This document shows, piece after piece, positions 26,413-33,760 of a stretch of DNA of 64,000 bases. The stretch comes from Streptomyces gardneri (GTDB taxonomy: Bacteria; Actinomycetota; Actinomycetes; Streptomycetales; Streptomycetaceae): contig NZ_BJMN01000029.1 of NCBI RefSeq assembly GCF_006539185.1, positions 1-64,000 on the forward strand, in the 5' to 3' direction. The first letter of the stretch is position 1. Each line of letters starts with the position of its first letter. Under the pieces are notes generated by a model, which worked only from the letters and a program-made list of their open reading frames with translations, was not told where the DNA came from and searched no databases. The position numbers and the translations under genes are program-made.

Positions 26413-27006
26413 CTATTCAGCGACGAAGTACCGGGTCCCCGATCCCTCTCCGCGCACGATAACCTGCCCAGCCGCCACCAAATGGCTGATGGCGCGTCGC
26501 ACGGTCCCCACGCCGACACCGAACCGGGCCACCAGCTCCGTAGCCGTTGGCAGCTTGCTCCCCTTGACCAGCCGCCCGTCTCGGATGTCACCCGCGAGAA
26601 CGTCAGCGACGGCCTCGTGCATGTGCATGCGCTGGACGTTAAACCGGTCGCCCGTCTCCCGGAAGAACTTGCCATGGCTCGTGTGCGGGCACAGTTTCTC
26701 GTCCGGCGCCAACTCGCGAAGCGGGGACGGCGCTCCACCCGCGTTGTAGAGCGGAGCTTTGGTGCGAATGTCCCGCAGCTCAGCGGCAGTTGCTTCTTCG
26801 CGGGCCTCGTACCATTTGACCGTTACCCGCGCCGCCAATGGCCACCACGTGGTTGCCGCGAACCGTCGGTGGTCCGCCCACCGCTTCTCAGGGTTGCCGG
26901 TGACCCCGACGTAGAGAAGTTGACCTGCCTCGTTGAAGAACCGATAGAGAGCCGTCTTCCCCGGTACGGCCGCAGGAATGACGATTCGGTCGTTCGGTAC
27001 GCCCAC
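26413..27006 (-). CDS. GIY-YIG nuclease-like domain fused to a GntR winged helix
   Basis: 197 residues in two parts. Residues about 17-88 look like a GIY-YIG domain: ALYRFFNEAGQLLYVGVT, then EKRWADHRR (Arg and His), WYEAREEATAAELRDIRTKAPLYN with the catalytic Glu and terminal Asn. Residues about 128-195 are a GntR helix-turn-helix (MHEAVADVLAGDIRDGRLVKGSKLPTATELVARFGVGVGTVRRAISHLVAAGQV). It could be a regulator with a DNA-cleaving or DNA-binding N-terminus. The GTG start is preceded by AAGG. It is the first gene inside the left att. No UTRA domain is present. Confidence 0.75.
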   Translation of the reverse strand: MGVPNDRIVIPAAVPGKTALYRFFNEAGQLLYVGVTGNPEKRWADHRRFAATTWWPLAARVTVKWYEAREEATAAELRDIRTKAPLYNAGGAPSPLRELAPDEKLCPHTSHGKFFRETGDRFNVQRMHMHEAVADVLAGDIRDGRLVKGSKLPTATELVARFGVGVGTVRRAISHLVAAGQVIVRGEGSGTRYFVAE

Positions 27007-27180
27007 TGTGCGCCTTCTGTCGTGTAGTGCGCTCTGGCCGGACGGCCTCTCGTACCGCTCGGCCTTCTCTCATTTCTCCGGCGGCTGGCTCGTGCGCTCC
27101 GAAGCACCCTCGGTGATTCGGTATGCGACGCACCCCGTTCCGCTCAGTTCAGCTGAACTGGAGATCATCCACCATCCCCA

Positions 27181-27936
27181 TCATCGGCTGATGGGAATCT
27201 CGTAGACGATCTCGCACAGAGCTGCGGGGACGACGATGTCCGCTGTCTCCACGGGGCGGCCCTGGTCGCTGTAGTACGTCCGCCGGATGTGCGTAACGAG
27301 TGCAGCCTTCTGGATCCCGAGCAGCGATCCTTCCTCGACGGTCGCCTGCCGCGGCTCCGGCTGCTCGACGGCATGGCTGACCGTGATGCCGATCTCGGCC
27401 ATCCGGTTCACGACGCCGGCCCCAGCGTGAGGCCCACCCTCGGGAAGGACAACAAGCGTCCCGCCGGTGAGCTCGTACGGCTCCCAGCTCGTCGACAACT
27501 GCACGGGCCGCCCGTCGGCAAGGAACTCGTACGTGGTCCGGACGCACAGCTCGCCCTCACCGATCCCGAGCCGCGCAGCGATCTCCGCTGGCGCGGGAAC
27601 CTTGGCATCGGTCCGGCTCTCCCAGCCACCGTTCCGCCCCACGGCCTTCATGTCGGCCCGGAACGGCGACCCGTCGGGCTGCTCGCGCGCCGCGGAGCGA
27701 ACCATCCGCACCCGCTGCCGAGGCTCGGCGACATACGTCCCCGACCCGGCCCGCCCCTCCAACACGCCCTGAGAGATCAACAGCTCCTGGGCGCGGCGGA
27801 CGACGTTCTCGCCCACACCGCACTCCTGGGCGATCTGGGCCCGCGACGGGAGCCGGTCTCCGGGCGTCCACTCGTGCTCCGCGATCCGCTCCCGAAGGAC
27901 GTCGGCGATGCGGAGATAAGGCGGCTGCTCAGGCAT
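27181..27936 (-). CDS. GntR-family regulator with UTRA domain
   Basis: 251 residues. The N-terminal winged helix (YLRIADVLRERIAEHEWTPGDRLPSRAQIAQECGVGENVVRRAQELLISQGVLEGRAGSGTYV) is followed by a UTRA domain (ELCVRTTYEFLADGRPVQLSTSWEPYEL, VVNRMAEIGITVSHAVEQPEP, VTHIRRTYYSDQGRPVETADIVVP). Divergent from the small-gene operon at 28015, it has paired CTAG-type palindromes in the shared promoter, which fits a local autorepressor. No ribosome site is seen before the ATG, so it may be leaderless. Confidence 0.85.
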   Translation of the reverse strand: MPEQPPYLRIADVLRERIAEHEWTPGDRLPSRAQIAQECGVGENVVRRAQELLISQGVLEGRAGSGTYVAEPRQRVRMVRSAAREQPDGSPFRADMKAVGRNGGWESRTDAKVPAPAEIAARLGIGEGELCVRTTYEFLADGRPVQLSTSWEPYELTGGTLVVLPEGGPHAGAGVVNRMAEIGITVSHAVEQPEPRQATVEEGSLLGIQKAALVTHIRRTYYSDQGRPVETADIVVPAALCEIVYEIPISR

Positions 27937-27945
27937 GTGGAAAAT

Positions 27946-27975
27946 CTAGTCCACTAGCTCTAATATAGTTAACTA
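27946..27975. promoter_or_regulatory. Tandem GntR-type operators in the divergent promoter
   Basis: CTAGTCCACTAG (27946-27957) and TAGTTAACTA (27966-27975) are two palindromes about 20 bases apart in an AT-rich gap between the divergent GntR gene and the small-gene operon. They are probably autoregulatory sites of the GntR protein. Confidence 0.55.
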
Positions 27976-28014
27976 GCTTCACTCAAAGTGATCGTCGGTG
28001 ACGGAGGCTGCCCT

Positions 28015-28293
28015 GTGCCTGCTCCAGAAGTAAGCGCGGAGGCCATCGCCACCCGGTTGTCCGCCATCGGACTGACCACACGCGTGCTGGACCACGCCAG
28101 ACACACATCGATCGAAGCGGAGGTACCGGAATCCCTCCCCGCCGAGACATGGCGGGAGGTCCTGGAAGTGGTGGCAAAGGCAGACCGGTTCGGACTCCTC
28201 GCCACCAGCCTGGGCGGCCGCACCTTATGGGCCGCCGTACACAAAGCGGTCCCCGCGACGGGCGATGTCCGGGGACCTGGCCATCAGCGATAG
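28015..28293 (+). CDS. Small unknown AICE protein (first gene of operon)
   Basis: 92 residues: a helical and beta pattern with SAEAIATRLSAIGLTTRVLDHARHTSIEAEVPESLPAETWREVLEVVAKADRFGLLATSLGGRTLWAAVHKA. Soluble, no recognised domain. GTG at 28015 follows GGAGG by seven bases; a GTG nine codons upstream lacks such a site. It begins a tightly packed run of genes ending at 30020. Confidence 0.65.
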   Translation: MPAPEVSAEAIATRLSAIGLTTRVLDHARHTSIEAEVPESLPAETWREVLEVVAKADRFGLLATSLGGRTLWAAVHKAVPATGDVRGPGHQR

Positions 28294-28305
28294 GAGCTGA
28301 TCAGC

Positions 28306-28605
28306 GTGCTCAACCGTATCCGCCGCGCCATCGCGCGCACCAGAGAGCGGAACGCCCAAAAGCCCCGTCACCGCAGGGTCTTACCGCTCACCCGCCCGAC
28401 GCTCACCCACCCCACGCCGCCCGACAGACAGACACTGCCCCTCCGACAGCTCCAAGCCCGCGCGGACTTCCTCCCGGGCGAGGAAACAGCCCTCGTCCGC
28501 CCGTACGTCCTGGCCAGCGAACAACGCACACGGCAGCGCTCAACGCCCCTCCCGCATCACCTCCTCGCCCACTCCTGCTTCACGCCGGCGGAGGCCCACG
28601 GATGA
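28306..28605 (+). CDS. Small basic unknown AICE protein
   Basis: 99 residues, very rich in Arg, Pro and Thr (RIRRAIARTRERNAQKPRHRR), with a C-terminal part PGEETALVRPYVLASEQRTRQR. The GTG start has AGGAG nine bases upstream. Its stop overlaps the ATG of the next gene. The basic start suggests nucleic-acid contact, but no family is recognised. Confidence 0.55.
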   Translation: MLNRIRRAIARTRERNAQKPRHRRVLPLTRPTLTHPTPPDRQTLPLRQLQARADFLPGEETALVRPYVLASEQRTRQRSTPLPHHLLAHSCFTPAEAHG

Positions 28606-28781
28606 CAGGCGTTTCCCAGGTAGCGGCCACCCCCTACCGGTCCAGCCCCTGCCAGATCGGCACGCACCACAAGTGCGCCCATTCCTCCCCGGCAACGGCA
28701 CCGGTAGGCATCCCCGTCATCTACGAGGCATGCGCCTGCCCCTGCCACACGGCGACCGCCCCACCGGAGGCGACTTCATGA
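28602..28781 (+). CDS. Small Cys-rich unknown AICE protein
   Basis: 59 residues with a CxCxCx cluster: PCQIGTHHKCAHSSPA and YEACACPCHTA, a spacing that could bind a metal ion. It is coupled by ATGA overlaps to the genes on both sides. Confidence 0.5.
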   Translation: MTGVSQVAATPYRSSPCQIGTHHKCAHSSPATAPVGIPVIYEACACPCHTATAPPEATS

Positions 28782-29002
28782 ACAGCTCCCCCTCCGGCGG
28801 CGCACTCGCTACCCCGGTCGAGATCACCACGACCACCGTGCAGCGCGGCGACGTCATCCAGATCGGCGGCCGGCTCCACCGAGTGACCGACCTCTTCCAA
28901 CTCCCCCGCGGCGCCAAACGCCTCCGCTTCGAGTCGGGCGAACTCCTGACCATGCACGCCCATACGCGCCTCATCGCCGTACGAGTGCTCAGAAGGTGGT
29001 GA
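28778..29002 (+). CDS. Small unknown AICE protein
   Basis: 74 residues with VEITTTTVQRGDVIQIGGRLHRVTDLFQLPRGAKRLRFESGELLTMH, a single small beta-barrel-like pattern. ATG overlaps the previous stop, and its stop TGA overlaps the GTG of the GntR gene. Function unknown. Confidence 0.6.
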   Translation: MNSSPSGGALATPVEITTTTVQRGDVIQIGGRLHRVTDLFQLPRGAKRLRFESGELLTMHAHTRLIAVRVLRRW

Positions 29003-29679
29003 TCGACGTGCCGTCCCTCCGCCACACCATCGCCGCCGACCTCCGGGCTCAGATCACTACCGGCAGCCTCAAGGCCGGCGAACGACTCCCCTCGGAACCT
29101 CGGCTCGCCTCGGACTACAAGGTCAGCACCCCGACCCTGCGCAACGCCCTCGCACTCCTCCAGGCCGAGGGCCTGATCGAGAAGATCCACGGCAAGGGCA
29201 ACTTCGTCCGCCACCCCCTCCGGAGACTCACGTACGCCGGAGGCCGCCTCACCCCGGACGCAGACCTCCACGTCACGATCCGCACCACCAACCTCCGAGC
29301 CCGCGGAGACCTGATCCCTCTACTCAAGGTCCCTTCGCGCACCCCACTGACTGAGTTCCTCTGCCTCACCCACCAGGGAGAGTCCCCGCACAGCCTGGCC
29401 CGCATCTACGTCCCGCGCGACCTGGCACCGGCCGAACTGCCTTGGCGCCCAACCGGGCTGGCGGCAACCCAAGAAACGGTCACCGCCCGACTCCCCACCC
29501 CAGAGGACGCCTCCACCCTCCGAATCAGCTCGACACAGGCCGTCCTCGCGATCACCCGTGTCTCGTCTGACACCGCCGGCCGCGTGCTCAAGGCTGCCCG
29601 CCTGGTCCTCCCTGGCGACCGCGCAAACGCGCTCTTCACCACCCACCACACAAACGAAGAGAGAGGAACGGAAGGATGA
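28999..29679 (+). CDS. GntR-family regulator of the small-gene operon
   Basis: 226 residues. The winged helix covers about residues 5-70 (RHTIAADLRAQITTGSLKAGERLPSEPRLASDYKVSTPTLRNALALLQAEGLIEKIHGKGNFV). The C-terminal part has a reduced UTRA-like pattern (LTEFLCLTHQGESPHSLARIYVPRDL, LAITRVSSDTAGRVLKAARLVL). Embedded in the operon by a GTGA overlap upstream and an ATGA overlap downstream, so it is made with the genes it may control. Confidence 0.8.
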   Translation: MIDVPSLRHTIAADLRAQITTGSLKAGERLPSEPRLASDYKVSTPTLRNALALLQAEGLIEKIHGKGNFVRHPLRRLTYAGGRLTPDADLHVTIRTTNLRARGDLIPLLKVPSRTPLTEFLCLTHQGESPHSLARIYVPRDLAPAELPWRPTGLAATQETVTARLPTPEDASTLRISSTQAVLAITRVSSDTAGRVLKAARLVLPGDRANALFTTHHTNEERGTEG

Positions 29680-30020
29680 CAGCCATCAGCGAGCTCCGCC
29701 TTCTCCCTTGGTCGGGCCCCGACGGGAAGCCCTGCTACCTGAGCACCGACGACGACAGCAGCCACCTGTCCCGCCTGGCCGACAACACCGAAGCGCTCCA
29801 GCTCGGCCTGGCCGACGACCTCATGAGACACGCGTTGGAACTCCTCGACGACGAACAGACGGACGCGGAGGACCTCCGAAACCTGTCCAGGGACCTAGTC
29901 GGAGCCCTACGGGACACTCTCCGCGTAGCGTCCAGCCGCGGCCAACGCCTGCCGACCCCGCAACCCTCCGCTCGGGGAGGCGACGACAACCCTCAACTGC
30001 CGGCAGCAGCCTTCGGCTAG
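29676..30020 (+). CDS. Small unknown AICE protein (last gene of operon)
   Basis: 114 residues, acidic and helical: YLSTDDDSSHLSRLADNTEALQLGLADDLMRHALELLDDEQTDAEDLRNLSRDLVGALRDTLRVASSRG. No recognised domain. ATG overlaps the GntR stop, and a terminator follows 26 bases later. Confidence 0.65.
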   Translation: MTAISELRLLPWSGPDGKPCYLSTDDDSSHLSRLADNTEALQLGLADDLMRHALELLDDEQTDAEDLRNLSRDLVGALRDTLRVASSRGQRLPTPQPSARGGDDNPQLPAAAFG

Positions 30021-30045
30021 CGGATGCTGATCCAACCGAAAACAG

Positions 30046-30072
30046 AAGGCCCCGGAACTACCCCGGGGCCTT
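30046..30072 (+). terminator. Terminator at the end of the small-gene operon
   Basis: 10-base arms AAGGCCCCGG / CCGGGGCCTT with a short loop, then TCATT. It separates the operon from the cargo region. Confidence 0.85.
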
Positions 30073-30212
30073 CATTCGTAGCTGCGCCTCGCGCACCCAA
30101 GCTGGGCCAAACGAAGGTATTGGCGCGACTCGCTGACCAAGGTCTACATCACCCCATGAACTCTGCCTAACATTTCCACCCCTGTGGGTCAAGTTGACAC
30201 GAAGGAGGCGAC

Positions 30213-31223
30213 ATGGGGGAGAAGTCGAATGGCAGCGGAAAGAGGTTCTCGGCCGACGACACCAAGCGAAGGCTCAAGAAGATCCTCGGGATCCTATTCC
30301 AGATTACCGTTGCCGCGATTTGTGGATTTGGGGCAGCTTCCCTAATTGACCTGATTGGAAATTACCTTCCCGATACTCCAGGGAATCTCGCCTCGTACAT
30401 TGTTACCCCTCTGGCGGTAGGTCTAGCCCTGGGGCTCATCGCAGGACTTGCTCAACTGGTAGCCCCCAAGGTGACTTACGAGCTTGAACGACGCGCACGA
30501 TTGTCCCTCGCTGTCGCGATCTTCGTGGGCACCTTGGCGATTTGCGGCCTAATCTTGACGGGCGTCAGCCGCCTCCTTGTTGGGGCAATTCTGACCGGCG
30601 TCGCGGTTTTCAGATTTTGGCCGTCGCGAGTCACGAAGTGGTCAGATCTAAGAGAGAGTCTCAGGTGGCACATTCTGGGTGAAGTTGTTTTCCATTGCCT
30701 CGCACTCCTTCTACTAACCCTGGGAATTCTCCTAATGATCTCGTCCGCAGAGTCCGATAAATTGGAACTGGCCCCCCGGATCACCATCAGCCTCAGCCTA
30801 GTGCTGGCACTCCTGGTGGCCGTAAATAAATCCTTTGCCCGTGCCAGAAAATTGTGCACCCTCGCCGTGGAGCGACTCTCTTCAGTTATCTACAGAATGG
30901 ACGATTTGACTAAACGCGCCATCGATCGAAATAGCCTCATCAGCAATAATCCATCGATGAGGGATTCATCTCAAGCGGAAAAGCTGCAAAGGGCACGTGA
31001 AGCTATCGACTCCCTGGATATCGTATTTCAAACCAGTCTAAATACTGGGTACCGAAAAGTTGGCGCACCGCTCATGCCCCTCGCAGAGCGTCTAGATATT
31101 TACGAGACTTTGCACCTTCTCGCCAACGATGATGCGTCTAATCGGACCGATTGGGGGGATCTCCGTCGTAGACTGGAAGGAATTCGCGGAGTATGCGGTC
31201 TATGGATCGATGCGGCAGTCTAA
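30213..31223 (+). CDS. Multi-pass membrane protein truncated by an IS element
   Basis: 336 residues up to a stop made at the IS junction (TA of the target plus A of the IS). Five or six hydrophobic segments are seen, including TVAAICGFGAASLIDLIGN, ASYIVTPLAVGLALGLIAGLAQ, LSLAVAIFVGTLAICGLILTG, VVFHCLALLLLTLGILLMI and ITISLSLVLALLVAV. A cytoplasmic C-terminal helix-rich part follows with QAEKLQRAREAIDSLD. The codon use is visibly less GC-rich than the neighbours, as in the Pycsar genes. The family is unknown. Because it sits beside a defence module it may be part of it, but this is speculation. The original 3' end is lost. Confidence 0.6.
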   Translation: MGEKSNGSGKRFSADDTKRRLKKILGILFQITVAAICGFGAASLIDLIGNYLPDTPGNLASYIVTPLAVGLALGLIAGLAQLVAPKVTYELERRARLSLAVAIFVGTLAICGLILTGVSRLLVGAILTGVAVFRFWPSRVTKWSDLRESLRWHILGEVVFHCLALLLLTLGILLMISSAESDKLELAPRITISLSLVLALLVAVNKSFARARKLCTLAVERLSSVIYRMDDLTKRAIDRNSLISNNPSMRDSSQAEKLQRAREAIDSLDIVFQTSLNTGYRKVGAPLMPLAERLDIYETLHLLANDDASNRTDWGDLRRRLEGIRGVCGLWIDAAV

Positions 31224-32081
31224 GACGTCGTTTCCTTTGGCGGTTCAGTTCGTTGTGCTGGGCATGAAGAGTCTTGCCGAGCGGCTGGTGCCGTATGAGT
31301 TGTGGGAGTTGTTCCGGCGGGTGGTGCCGGACACGACGGTGGTGCGGCCTCAGGGTGGTGGCCGTCGGCGGGCCGGCGACCGCGAGTGTCTGGCCGCGAT
31401 CGTGTTCGTGGCTACGTCGGGCTGCACGTGGCGGCAGGTGCCGCCGGTGTTCGGCCCGGCCTGGCCGACCGTCTACCGGCGCTTCGCGCGCTGGAGTGCT
31501 GACCGGGTCTGGGCCCGGCTCCACCGCGTCGTCCTGGACGAACTCGGCGCCCAGGGAGAGCTGGACTGGTCGCGCTTCGCCATCGATTCGGTAAGTGTCC
31601 GGGCCCTCAAAGGGGGCTGCTGACCGGACCGAATCCGACCGACCGTGGCAAGAAGGGATCGAAGATCCACCTCGTCACCGATCGATCGGGCCTGCCGGTC
31701 GTGGTCGCGATCTCCGCGGCGAACACCCACGACAGTCTCGCGCTCCAGCCGCTCGTCGCGTCGATACCGCCGATTAGCAGCCGCCGCGGACCACGCCGAC
31801 GACGGCCCGACAAGCTCCACGGGGACAAAGGCTACGACTATCCCCACCTGCGGCGATGGCTCCGCAGCCGCGGCATCACCCCTCGGATCGCTCGCCGGGG
31901 GATCGAGACCTCACAGCGACTTGGACGTCACCGCTGGGTCATCGAGCGGACCATGTCTGGCTCGCCGGTTGCCGCCGGCTCCACCCACGCTACGAACGCA
32001 AGCCAGAGCACTTCCTTGGCTTCACGGCCATCGCCACCACCCTCATCAACTACCGACGACTCACCAAGTGAAACGACGTCT
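31223..32081 (+). mobile_element. IS5-family insertion sequence (IS427-like), 859 bp
   Basis: Terminal inverted repeats AGACGTCGTTTC / GAAACGACGTCT (first 12 bases perfect, about 17 of 20 overall), flanked on each side by TA, consistent with a 2-base target duplication as known for this group. It carries one transposase in two frames. It lies at the 3' end of the membrane-protein gene. Confidence 0.85.
31264..32071 (+). pseudogene. IS5-family transposase, two frames plus an extra frameshift
   Basis: ORF A runs from ATG 31264 (MKSLAERLVPYELWELF, GCTWRQVPPVFGPAWPTVYRRFARW) to 31623. A -1 shift at AAAGGGGG near 31610 joins it to ORF B, which begins LLTGPNPTDRGKKGSKIHLV, the usual programmed arrangement for this group. 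ORF B keeps DDE-type landmarks (HGDKGYDYPHLRRWLRSRGITPRIARRG, HRWVIERTM). One base is then missing near 31957, before the final block WLAGCRRLHPRYERKPEHFLGFTAIATTLINYRR. The programmed shift is normal, but the second one probably inactivates the enzyme. Confidence 0.85.
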
Positions 32082-32340
32082 TACAAGAGAGGGAGGGCGA
32101 ACCCTGGCGTGGCCTGCGACTACTCGACCTGGACAGGAACCGACGCTCGCACCACTGACGACCGCAAGTCCCCGTGTTTCCCCGACCGTTCTGGCACAGG
32201 TGTGGCACGAAGGTGGGCAAGAGCCTTAGCGCTGGCCCCTCATGGGAGCCGCTCATGCCCGGCTGCCCCTCTCGCCTACATTTCATGCCCCGGTCCCTTC
32301 CGGCCACAGCAGGAGAAGCACGCGCCTTCGCGTGACCTGG

Positions 32341-32859
32341 CTAGTCGAGCACCACCCCCAGCAGAGACCCCGCGAAGAGAAGTGGGACAGCGATGACCGC
32401 ACACACGATGCCCCGTCGAATGTTCTTATACTTGTCCAACACAGATTTAGCGAGAACGGTAAACTGCTGAATATCGCGATGCGCGATATTCACTCGTGAC
32501 ACCAGATCGACCACGACGGACACCGAGGCGTCATTCTCTACCACATCGCCGAAGTAATGCATTCGACCCGCCTCGCCGGATCCCAAATTAGGGAAGACAG
32601 CTCGCGCGAAAGCCCCAAGGGCCAAGATCGCCAGTGCGCAGCCGATCCAGAAAAGAACTTGCCCAAGAACTGGAAAGCAGATCGGGTTAACCTTGGCGCT
32701 GGCAAATGCGCCAACCAAAGCCGCCACCGCAACACCCATCGCGGCCAAGAGGAGATTTGCCTTTTGGTCGGCCTTAACCAGCTCCTCACGTGTCTCCACG
32801 AGGAGAACCCTACTCAGTGGCGCAGGGTCGCGACTCGCCCCCTCGGACCCACTATCCAT
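32341..32859 (-). CDS. pycTM: Pycsar membrane effector (PycTM)
   Basis: 172 residues. The start LSRVLLVETREELVKADQKANLLLAAMG, with a helix at about 35-53, a second helix at about 66-88 (VLFWIGCALAILALGAF) and a third at 149-170 (GIVCAVIAVPLLFAGSLLG), is the signature layout of the Pycsar transmembrane effector domain. In known systems the effector is triggered by a cyclic pyrimidine nucleotide and damages the membrane to stop phage spread. Its ATG overlaps the end of the cyclase gene by 8 bases (ATGGATAG), so the two are translationally coupled. An upstream in-frame ATG at 32886 is also possible. Its end faces an IS element. Confidence 0.82.
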   Translation of the reverse strand: MDSGSEGASRDPAPLSRVLLVETREELVKADQKANLLLAAMGVAVAALVGAFASAKVNPICFPVLGQVLFWIGCALAILALGAFARAVFPNLGSGEAGRMHYFGDVVENDASVSVVVDLVSRVNIAHRDIQQFTVLAKSVLDKYKNIRRGIVCAVIAVPLLFAGSLLGVVLD

Positions 32860-33760
32860 TAATACCCCTCCGGATCTGACGTGCATTCAAGTCTCTGAAT
32901 TTCAGGACCTTCTGATACTGCTCTCGCATTCCAGACATCCTAAATGCGTCCAGATCAGGACGCTTCCAGGATCCCGAGCAGATCTTCTCTGCATAGGCGT
33001 CACCGCACTTGTTGCACCACGAGCTACTAAGAAGCAAGCCAGCGCTGTCGGTTTCTGCCACCTTGTCAACGAGCCTATCTTTCCATAGCTCAACCGGGGC
33101 GTCGGCGCACTGGCACGAATAGTAGAGGTACTCGTTTCGACGAACCGCCTCAGCGATCGGCTTCGTCACAATCATCTCGTGCGCTATAGCTTGCTGAGAG
33201 CACTTGGCTGCATAGTTCACGGCCCGACCAGCCCAGACGGGTGCATTGTGAGCAGTGCCAGAAATCCCGATCTTCTTACCCAGGAGATCGCTGATCGCGC
33301 AACCTACCTTGAATCCGGTTTCTGGAGGCTCGTGAGACCACTTCTTTTGAAGCGCTGGCACCAGCACCTGCTCCCCGAATGTCTTAATGGTGATGCCCGC
33401 ACAGATAGCCCGACTTCGCGAGTATTCCCCAACAAACAGTCCGAATGCCGCATCGCCTTGAATGTCGATGAAATCCGCGCCAAACTCATCCAAAATCACT
33501 GCTGCGGGTCGAATCGCAGATTCGTAGATCGACGCCGTGGAAGCTTCCAACCTCCCTTTCCTGAGACTCGTCGATCCTGCAAGGTCAGCAAAAACACAGG
33601 AAACTTGCGCGTACTTCCGCCACTTGGGAACGTTGATGTAAAGGTCGGACACATCGATCTCACCCTCGGTGGGCTCCACCTCAGGCATGGCTTTGAGCTG
33701 CTCAGCCACGTGCTCATCGAAGGCCAGCATCATTTCGGAAACCTTGGGACGATTAGCCAT
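32852..33760 (-). CDS. pycC: Class III nucleotidyl cyclase, probable uridylate/cytidylate cyclase (PycC)
   Basis: 302 residues. Cyclase motifs are SCVFADLAGSTSLRKG (metal Asp59), DFIDIQGDAAFGLF (metal Asp103) and the late GRAVNYAAKCSQQA (Asn182). The position that is usually the transition-state Arg is Lys186. A C-terminal segment has paired cysteines (SCQC, CNKCG, CSG) that could bind zinc. No membrane segment or receptor domain is present, which fits a stand-alone sensor cyclase that makes a cyclic pyrimidine on infection. The effector gene follows with an 8-base overlap. ATG at 33760 has GGAGGG six bases upstream. Whether the product is cUMP or cCMP cannot be told; assignment as a pyrimidine cyclase rests on the partner. 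Confidence 0.82.
   Translation of the reverse strand: MANRPKVSEMMLAFDEHVAEQLKAMPEVEPTEGEIDVSDLYINVPKWRKYAQVSCVFADLAGSTSLRKGRLEASTASIYESAIRPAAVILDEFGADFIDIQGDAAFGLFVGEYSRSRAICAGITIKTFGEQVLVPALQKKWSHEPPETGFKVGCAISDLLGKKIGISGTAHNAPVWAGRAVNYAAKCSQQAIAHEMIVTKPIAEAVRRNEYLYYSCQCADAPVELWKDRLVDKVAETDSAGLLLSSSWCNKCGDAYAEKICSGSWKRPDLDAFRMSGMREQYQKVLKFRDLNARQIRRGING

Noticed and set aside
31221..32083. Longer target duplication for the IS
   Set aside because: Only TA is repeated in direct orientation on both sides; the longer similarity TAAGACG/CGTCTTA is part of the inverted repeats.
32084..32340. Continuation of the interrupted membrane gene after the IS
   Set aside because: The frame is kept after removing the IS plus one TA, but the sequence there reads as noncoding-like residues; I could not show that it is the true 3' end.
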